Part shown: positions 58,928 through 64,000 of the stretch, one piece after another
How the letters are laid out: every line of letters begins with the position of its first letter
Position numbering within the stretch: the stretch's first letter is position 1
From: Pontederia crassipes
Lineage: Eukaryota > Streptophyta > Magnoliopsida > Commelinales > Pontederiaceae
DNA length: 64,000 nt
Direction of reading: 5' to 3'
NCBI GenBank assembly: GCA_030549335.1
Contig: CM060197.1
Span: 44,481,654 to 44,545,653, forward strand
Position numbers and translations under genes: made by a program
The notes under the pieces: generated by a model
What the model was told of the DNA's origin: nothing
Database searches by the model: none
Seen by the model: the letters and a program-made list of their open reading frames with translations, nothing else

Positions 58928-61531
58928 ATGGGTATGATCCAATGTGCTGCTTTCCTTTCTTTGCTGATTCTCTCATGCTTTCAGAGCGAGCAGCTCCGTC
59001 GTTGCCATGGAGCACCCACCATCAGTTGCAGGGAAGATGAGCGGAAGGCCCTCCTCCAGTTCAAAGCTGGCCTCAACGACACCCATGGTCTTCTGTCATC
59101 CTGGGTTGGCCACGATTGTTGCAGCTGGCCGGGAGTGATGTGCAGCAACCACACCGGGCACGTCATAAAACTGCACACTCCATGTCCTGAATATTGTAAG
59201 ATCGACGGAGGAAATGAGATCAATCCATGCTTGCTCGTCCTGCGACATCTGACTTACTTGGATCTCAGCTGGATTAACTTCAAGGACGCTCCCATCCCAA
59301 GATTCATCGGTTCATTTCAGAAACTGAGGTACCTCGATCTACGAGGAGCAGGGGTCGTTGGAACTGTTCCTACGGAGTTGGGCAACCTCTCTAGCTTGCG
59401 TCATCTTGATCTCTCTTGGTCTTGGAACTTAGAGGGTCCTCGACTGAGGATCCAAGATGACTCCTGGCTGTACCATCTTTCTTCTCTGGAGTTTCTCAAC
59501 CTGAATCAGGTGATAATTAAGAACGCATCTTCTGCTTTGCAATGGCTTGGTATGCTCCCTTTGCTCTCAGTGTTGCACTTGGATAATGCTTTAACTTATA
59601 TTCCTGGTGTTTTTCCTTTTGGTGTTAACTTCACTTCATTACACGTCCTTGATATTTCTGGCAATGAATTCAACACCTCATTACCCCGATGGTTGTTCGA
59701 AATTGGTAGCTTAAAGCACCTTGACCTCTCTGTGAATAGTTTCACTGGGCATTTACCCGATTTAAACTTGACGTCTCTTGAAGTCCTCGACCTCTCTCAT
59801 AATAGTTTCACTGGGCATTTACCCGATTTTAACTTGCCGTCTCTTGAAGTCCTCGACCTTTCAGGCAATAAATTGAGTGGAATGCTACCAGAAAGTCTTG
59901 GACAGCTTAACAGACTAGTTGACCTGTATTTAAGTAGAAATTCTTTTGACGGTGTTCTCACCGAGGCACATTTCAGAAATCTAAGTAGCCTCGAGAAACT
60001 ATACTTGGATGGCAACCTGCTGACAATTGACATCAAAGATGAATGGAGTCCACCTTGGAAGTTAACTGAGTTAAAACTGGACGGATGCAAAGTTGGATCA
60101 GCGTTTCCTTCATGGCTTCGAGGAATGGAGAATATTTCAACTATAAGTATGCCTCAAGTTGAGATATCAGATGTGGTGCCAGATTGGTTCTGGAACTTAT
60201 CTCTTAACCTGCACTCAATCGATCTGTCAAACAACAAAATAAAAGGCAAGCTCCCTGTTTCACTCCGTCACCTAAAACATCTTGAATCTCTTGATCTGCG
60301 CAATAACCAGTTCGAGGGCCCATTTCCACAATTCTCAGCGGCACTTGGAGGATTATGGCTATCAAACAATTCAATATCAGGGCCGATTCCTCAAAATATA
60401 AATGAGATGATGATGGCTATCGGTGTATTATATGTCTCTGAAAACAAATTAAATGGGAGTATACCCTCATCGATATGTAAACTGAAAGAGATTGTATCTA
60501 TTAATCTCCACAGCAATCAACTATCAGGAGAGATACCAGACTGCTGGGATAACAACACTCGATTGTATGATATCGATTTAAGCAATAATGACTTATCAGG
60601 AGGCCTCCCTTTGGCACTAGAGAATTGTAATACTTTGGCGATCCTTGATCTCGGGAATAATATGCTCAGCGGGAGCATACCAACATGGTTAGGAAATATC
60701 TCGTCGCAATTGACGATATTACGCCTTCATTCAAATATGTTCCATGGAGTAATTCCTACCGAGCTTGGTAATCTCTCCTCCCTCGGGGTCATTGACCTCT
60801 CAAATAACATGTTATCTGGACCTATACCGGAAAGCTTTGCCAACTTCAATCCAATGAAGCCTTCTTATCGGCGCCCATTTATAACTTTGGATGTTGGGAG
60901 ACACATAATCACGAAAGGAATGGACCAAGAATATTTGGAAGTAAAACCCACAAGCATAGATCTATCAAGCAATAATCTTTCTGGAGGGATTCCTGAAGCT
61001 CTTACAATTCTATTTGGTTTGCAAAACTTGAACTTGTCTAGAAATCAACTAACAGGAACAATTCCATGGAGCATTAAGGGACTACGATCTTTAGAATCTC
61101 TTGACTTATCGTTTAATGACCTTACGGGAGAGATTCCTTCGACCATGTCAGCTTTAAACTTTTTGGCTATTATGAACTTCTCTTTCAATGACTTGTCCGG
61201 AAGGATCCCCACAGGTGGACAATTCGATAGCAGAGATCCATCCATCTATTTGGGCAATGACCATCTTTGTGGCGTTCCATTAAATTCCACTTGTGGAGGA
61301 TCTGTTTATCAACCATCTCATAATACAAGTATTGACAAAGAAGAAGAGAATGATGAGGTATGGTTTTATGTAAGTGCAATTTTAGGATTTGTCATTGGAG
61401 TTTGGACACTTGTTGGTGCTTTGTTGCTCAAAAAGAAGTGGAGGGTTGTATACTTTCAATACATAGACGAGTCATACGATAAGCTTTATGTTTTTGTCGT
61501 AATTAATTTGGCAAAGATTAGAGACATATGA
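58928..61531 (+). CDS. LRR receptor-like protein (EIX/GSO-like), gene 2
   Basis: This is a single-exon ORF of 867 codons. The ATG at 58928 gives a signal peptide (MGMIQCAAFLSLLILSCFQ); an ATG two codons later is an equally possible start. Residues ~34-72 are the LRRNT cap (CREDERKALLQFK; DCCSWPGVMC). About 22 LRRs follow, then an island near 640-675 (DVGRHIITKGMDQEYLEV), four LRRs, the cap NDHLCGVPLNSTC (~777), an acidic spacer (DKEEEND), a transmembrane helix at ~817-835 (GFVIGVWTLVG) and a tail ending AKIRDI. There is no kinase. It has the same architecture as gene 1 with clear divergence, one LRR fewer around residue 545, and an extra short LRR from a 66-bp duplication. Related proteins are plasma-membrane immune receptors; the ligand is unknown. 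Confidence 0.92.
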   Translation: MGMIQCAAFLSLLILSCFQSEQLRRCHGAPTISCREDERKALLQFKAGLNDTHGLLSSWVGHDCCSWPGVMCSNHTGHVIKLHTPCPEYCKIDGGNEINPCLLVLRHLTYLDLSWINFKDAPIPRFIGSFQKLRYLDLRGAGVVGTVPTELGNLSSLRHLDLSWSWNLEGPRLRIQDDSWLYHLSSLEFLNLNQVIIKNASSALQWLGMLPLLSVLHLDNALTYIPGVFPFGVNFTSLHVLDISGNEFNTSLPRWLFEIGSLKHLDLSVNSFTGHLPDLNLTSLEVLDLSHNSFTGHLPDFNLPSLEVLDLSGNKLSGMLPESLGQLNRLVDLYLSRNSFDGVLTEAHFRNLSSLEKLYLDGNLLTIDIKDEWSPPWKLTELKLDGCKVGSAFPSWLRGMENISTISMPQVEISDVVPDWFWNLSLNLHSIDLSNNKIKGKLPVSLRHLKHLESLDLRNNQFEGPFPQFSAALGGLWLSNNSISGPIPQNINEMMMAIGVLYVSENKLNGSIPSSICKLKEIVSINLHSNQLSGEIPDCWDNNTRLYDIDLSNNDLSGGLPLALENCNTLAILDLGNNMLSGSIPTWLGNISSQLTILRLHSNMFHGVIPTELGNLSSLGVIDLSNNMLSGPIPESFANFNPMKPSYRRPFITLDVGRHIITKGMDQEYLEVKPTSIDLSSNNLSGGIPEALTILFGLQNLNLSRNQLTGTIPWSIKGLRSLESLDLSFNDLTGEIPSTMSALNFLAIMNFSFNDLSGRIPTGGQFDSRDPSIYLGNDHLCGVPLNSTCGGSVYQPSHNTSIDKEEENDEVWFYVSAILGFVIGVWTLVGALLLKKKWRVVYFQYIDESYDKLYVFVVINLAKIRDI
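59735..59866 (+). repeat. In-frame 66-bp tandem duplication within the LRR region of gene 2
   Basis: 59735-59800 and 59801-59866 are near-identical: both read AATAGTTTCACTGGGCATTT and then differ at only a few bases. The repeat is exactly 22 codons and yields two consecutive short LRRs containing NSFTGHLPD. Confidence 0.9.
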
Positions 61532-62269
61532 CTCTTGTACCATAATAGTTAGAACAATCGGGCGTCCAAATCTTTTTCATTTATTTTCTATGCTCTGTAT
61601 TATGTTTTGACTATTACTCTTCCATTACTTTTGATTATAAAAGAAGAAAGAAGTAAACCCATATTTTGTTGTGGAGGTGTAATTTTTAGATTCCTTATTT
61701 CTTCTTTTCTTACTAATTTAGAAATAAACTAATCTGATATAAATTAAATAAAAGTAAAATATTAATATTAGTTAAGTTAGTGATAAATATTAATGTTATA
61801 TACACCAGGAAAATTAAGTGGTACTATTATAATTGGTCATGGCGACTTACTTTTTCTATAATATAAAAGAAGAAACTTTGTCTTCTTTCACAGAAACCTT
61901 TCTTTAAGGCAACAATCCAGAAATTAAGCTGAGCCCCTCAATATTACATACAGTTATGATAGGACCTCATTATTTCATCTAATTCTTCTCAAAAGAACCT
62001 ATAACTGCATTGATCATATTAAACAGCATCATCATGTGTTAAAAACCAAAAAAACTACATTTATTCAAGGCATGAATGATACTTGCATGGTAGACAAAGT
62101 AACAAGCTACACAATAAAGTTCAAGATCTCAGTGTTATTCAAGGAAATATCCAATTTTTCTCTCCGAAAGAAATCAAATCTTCCTAACAGATATTTTCTT
62201 TATAAATCTCAAATAATAATACAAAACTTATGTTTAAAAAGTAAAATTATTGAATGGAATAATTTATGT
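61532..62269. other. 3' flank of gene 2; no gene seen
   Basis: This is AT-rich DNA with the likely 3' UTR of gene 2. The ORF at 62036-62275 has no recognisable domain. Confidence 0.45.
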
Positions 62270-62281
62270 TTATAAATCTCA

Positions 62282-63331
62282 ATGGTACTAGCTTGAACAC
62301 GCTCCCAAGCATGATGCTTCACTTCTAAAGGAAGGGTTCTCCAATCGCCATCAATATACAAGGGGAGTAAATCTCTACAAGCTTTGCCAACCTCTGAGGC
62401 CATTCTTGTTGATTGAGTTGTTGTGAGTGGACGACCTCCATCAGCGGTGAACTCAATTTTTATCTTTTCACCTTGTCGCATGCAATCCTTAACAAGTGAA
62501 TAACCCCAATAAGGACCCCTCTTAGAAGCACTAACAGAAACTGAATCAGCTGCTGCAGAAGGAACAACATTAAATATAGTATGTTTGCTATGCTCAAAAC
62601 AAGATTAAAATATAGATATAACATTGTTATGGAGCAATACTAGGTAAAGTCCTACCCAATGCATCACCACCAACTACATGTACGCCTTCGGGATTGTGTG
62701 GAGAAGAAGTAAAAACTACTTGAGCATCAGGTAGTCCTGAAAATTTGTCAACAACATCAGATCGATTAGTCTGGATTATATTTTGGCTCTTGTGTTGTGC
62801 ATCCTTGGGATTTTGTTGAGAAGATGCAGAAAATTCTTGATCATCAGGTATCCTTGAAGATACCACAACTGTGTCAGATTGATTATTCTGATTTGTCTTT
62901 CCTCTATCGCTCTGTAGTCTATTAGGATTTTGTCGATACGAAGCTGAAATTTCTTGATCATCAGGTAGTCGTGAACATGTGACAACTGTCTCAGATCGCT
63001 TACTCTGAATTGCCTTTCCTCTCGTGCGTTGCGAGCCATTAGGATTTTGTTGATAAGAAATTGAAAGTTCTTGATCATCAGGTAGTTGTGAAGATATGAC
63101 AACTATGTCAGGTAGTTTATCTTGAATTGTCTTTCCTCTCTTGCATTGTGAATCCTTTGGATATTGTTGAGAAGCAGAAACTTCTTGATCATTAGGCAGT
63201 TGTGAAGATATGACAACTGATGTCAGATCGATTATTATAACTTGTCTTTCCTCTCTTGGGTTGTGGGACCTCGAGATTTTGTTGAGAAGCAGAATCTTCT
63301 TGATGTTCAGGTAATTGTAACGATATGCCAA
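62282..63331 (-). CDS. En/Spm (CACTA)-type transposase-domain gene remnant with repeat-rich N-terminal part
   Basis: On the minus strand, 63331-62657 encodes a repeat-rich segment in which a ~39-residue unit (LPDDQE-SAS-QQNP-RGK-IQ-SD) occurs about six times. An apparent intron (GT at 62655, AG at 62553) joins it to an exon reading RGPYWGYSLVKDC, KIKIEF and WRTLPLEVKHHAWERVQ. That pattern resembles the domain shared by plant Ptta/En/Spm transposase genes and related host proteins. The reading stops near 62209-62282, so the rest of the domain is missing or lies in exons I did not resolve. It may be a transposon fragment or a domesticated gene. Frame changes near 63240 leave the true start unknown. 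Confidence 0.45.
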
Positions 63332-63385
63332 CTACATCAGTTGTTAATATTCTGAAAAGCCTTTCCTTTCGTGCGTCGTGGCCCC
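62700..63385 (-). repeat. Coding minisatellite, period 117/114 bp
   Basis: On the plus strand CTTGATCATCAGGTA-type sequence recurs at about 62717, 62834, 62951, 63068, 63182 and 63296. The spacings are 117, 117, 117, 114 and 114 bp, all multiples of three. A partial unit (CTTTCCTTTCGTGCG) lies near 63362. Confidence 0.8.
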
Positions 63386-63411
63386 TTCCGAAGTTCCATC
63401 ATTATAATACT

Positions 63412-63635
63412 ACAACAACAACAACAAAGCCTTATCCCACTAGGTGGGGTCGGCTACATGGATCAAACGACGCCAGTTGATCCATGTTCATGAGATTCGA
63501 CAGGGTTTTACGCTGGCTGTCGGGGCCTAACCATGTTCATGAGATTCGACAGGGTTTTACGCTGGCTGCCGAGGCCTAACACAACCCTCCTCCTTTATCC
63601 AGGCTTGGGACCGGCTATAAAACATAGGCGGAGTT
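63412..63635 (-). mobile_element. Internally deleted RTE derivative (SINE-like)
   Basis: On the minus strand it starts AACTCCGCCTATGTTTTATA like the full RTE at 26513 and ends with GGGATAAGGC and a (TTG)n tail like 29660-29688. Everything from just after the start codon to the last ~60 bp is deleted; the junction is near ATGGATCAA. A 49-bp piece is tandemly repeated (63482-63530 and 63531-63579). It could be mobilised only by proteins made elsewhere. Confidence 0.8.
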
Positions 63636-64000
63636 ATCTGAAAAATATCTAAAAAAGATGCAAGGTAGTACAAAATACCTGAGTAAAAGTTCAAAAGGTG
63701 CAAACTTTAAAAAATGATATAATGGCTTGCTCAAAAACAAAAGATTTAACAGACATTTACTTGATGAAATGTATACAACACAACAAGATATTAATAGGCG
63801 TTGGCAAAATATTCATTATCCAAGTGTGTCACAATTTTTTTCCTTTTCTTGAGAGGACAAATGTCTTCACCACATCATTCTCTTCATTGTTACCATACTT
63901 GATGTCTAGCACGTAGTCATCGGAGCATCCTTTTCACATTTTCCTAAGAAACTGTTGTAGAATATGCATATGTTGATAATATTGAATCTATATCATAATC
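63636..64000. other. No gene seen at the right edge
   Basis: This is AT-rich sequence. The ORF at 63698-63916 shows no recognisable domain. Confidence 0.4.

Overview
This is an AT-rich stretch of a plant nuclear genome, from a flowering plant I cannot name to species. The evidence is two intact EIX-type leucine-rich-repeat receptor-like protein (LRR-RLP) genes, Ty1/copia, Ty3/gypsy, RTE-LINE, Helitron, hAT, CACTA and Mutator-like elements, and a piece of plastid ycf2 DNA. No tRNA, rRNA, CRISPR or prokaryotic feature was seen.

Layout. At 1-5150 lie a minus-strand copia scrap, the 3' tail of a dead RLP gene and its duplicated 3' flank, which carries a hAT-like MITE. At 5166-6154 is a Mutator-like inverted-repeat element that encloses a ycf2 fragment. 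At 6155-8720 is AT-rich Helitron-like repeat DNA. At 8724-17048 an F-box/DUF295-like fragment is split by a complete 8.1 kb gypsy element with a GTTAT target duplication. At 19070-21330 are the duplicated upstream region and 5' end of a second dead RLP. At 21340-31270 is another copy of the 3'-flank segment, interrupted by an ~8 kb Helitron that itself contains a full-length RTE LINE with an uninterrupted ORF. At 33430-39890 is a third dead RLP, broken by a copia element and lacking about 950 bp at the insertion. At 41355-50780 is intact RLP gene 1 (47261-50080), whose upstream region is split by a second copia element. At 52915-57269 are an orphan RLP promoter copy, CACTA-like repeats, a Helitron 3' end and an F-box-like remnant. 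At 58515-61531 is intact RLP gene 2. At 62270-63640 are an En/Spm transposase-domain gene remnant with an in-frame minisatellite and a small deletion derivative of the RTE.

How it fits together. The window is a birth-and-death RLP cluster. One subfamily (gene 1 and three dead copies) shares upstream and downstream flanks. A second subfamily (gene 2 and an orphan promoter at 52.9 kb) has a different upstream region. Both intact proteins have a signal peptide, an LRRNT cap, about 26-28 LRRs, an island, an acidic spacer, a GxxxG transmembrane helix and a short tail without a kinase. In known family members this is the layout of surface immune receptors that signal through SOBIR1/BAK1-type kinases. 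Because flanks are duplicated, several insertions can be read directly against an empty paralogous site in the same window. The two RLP genes and the RTE ORF are the only confidently intact genes.
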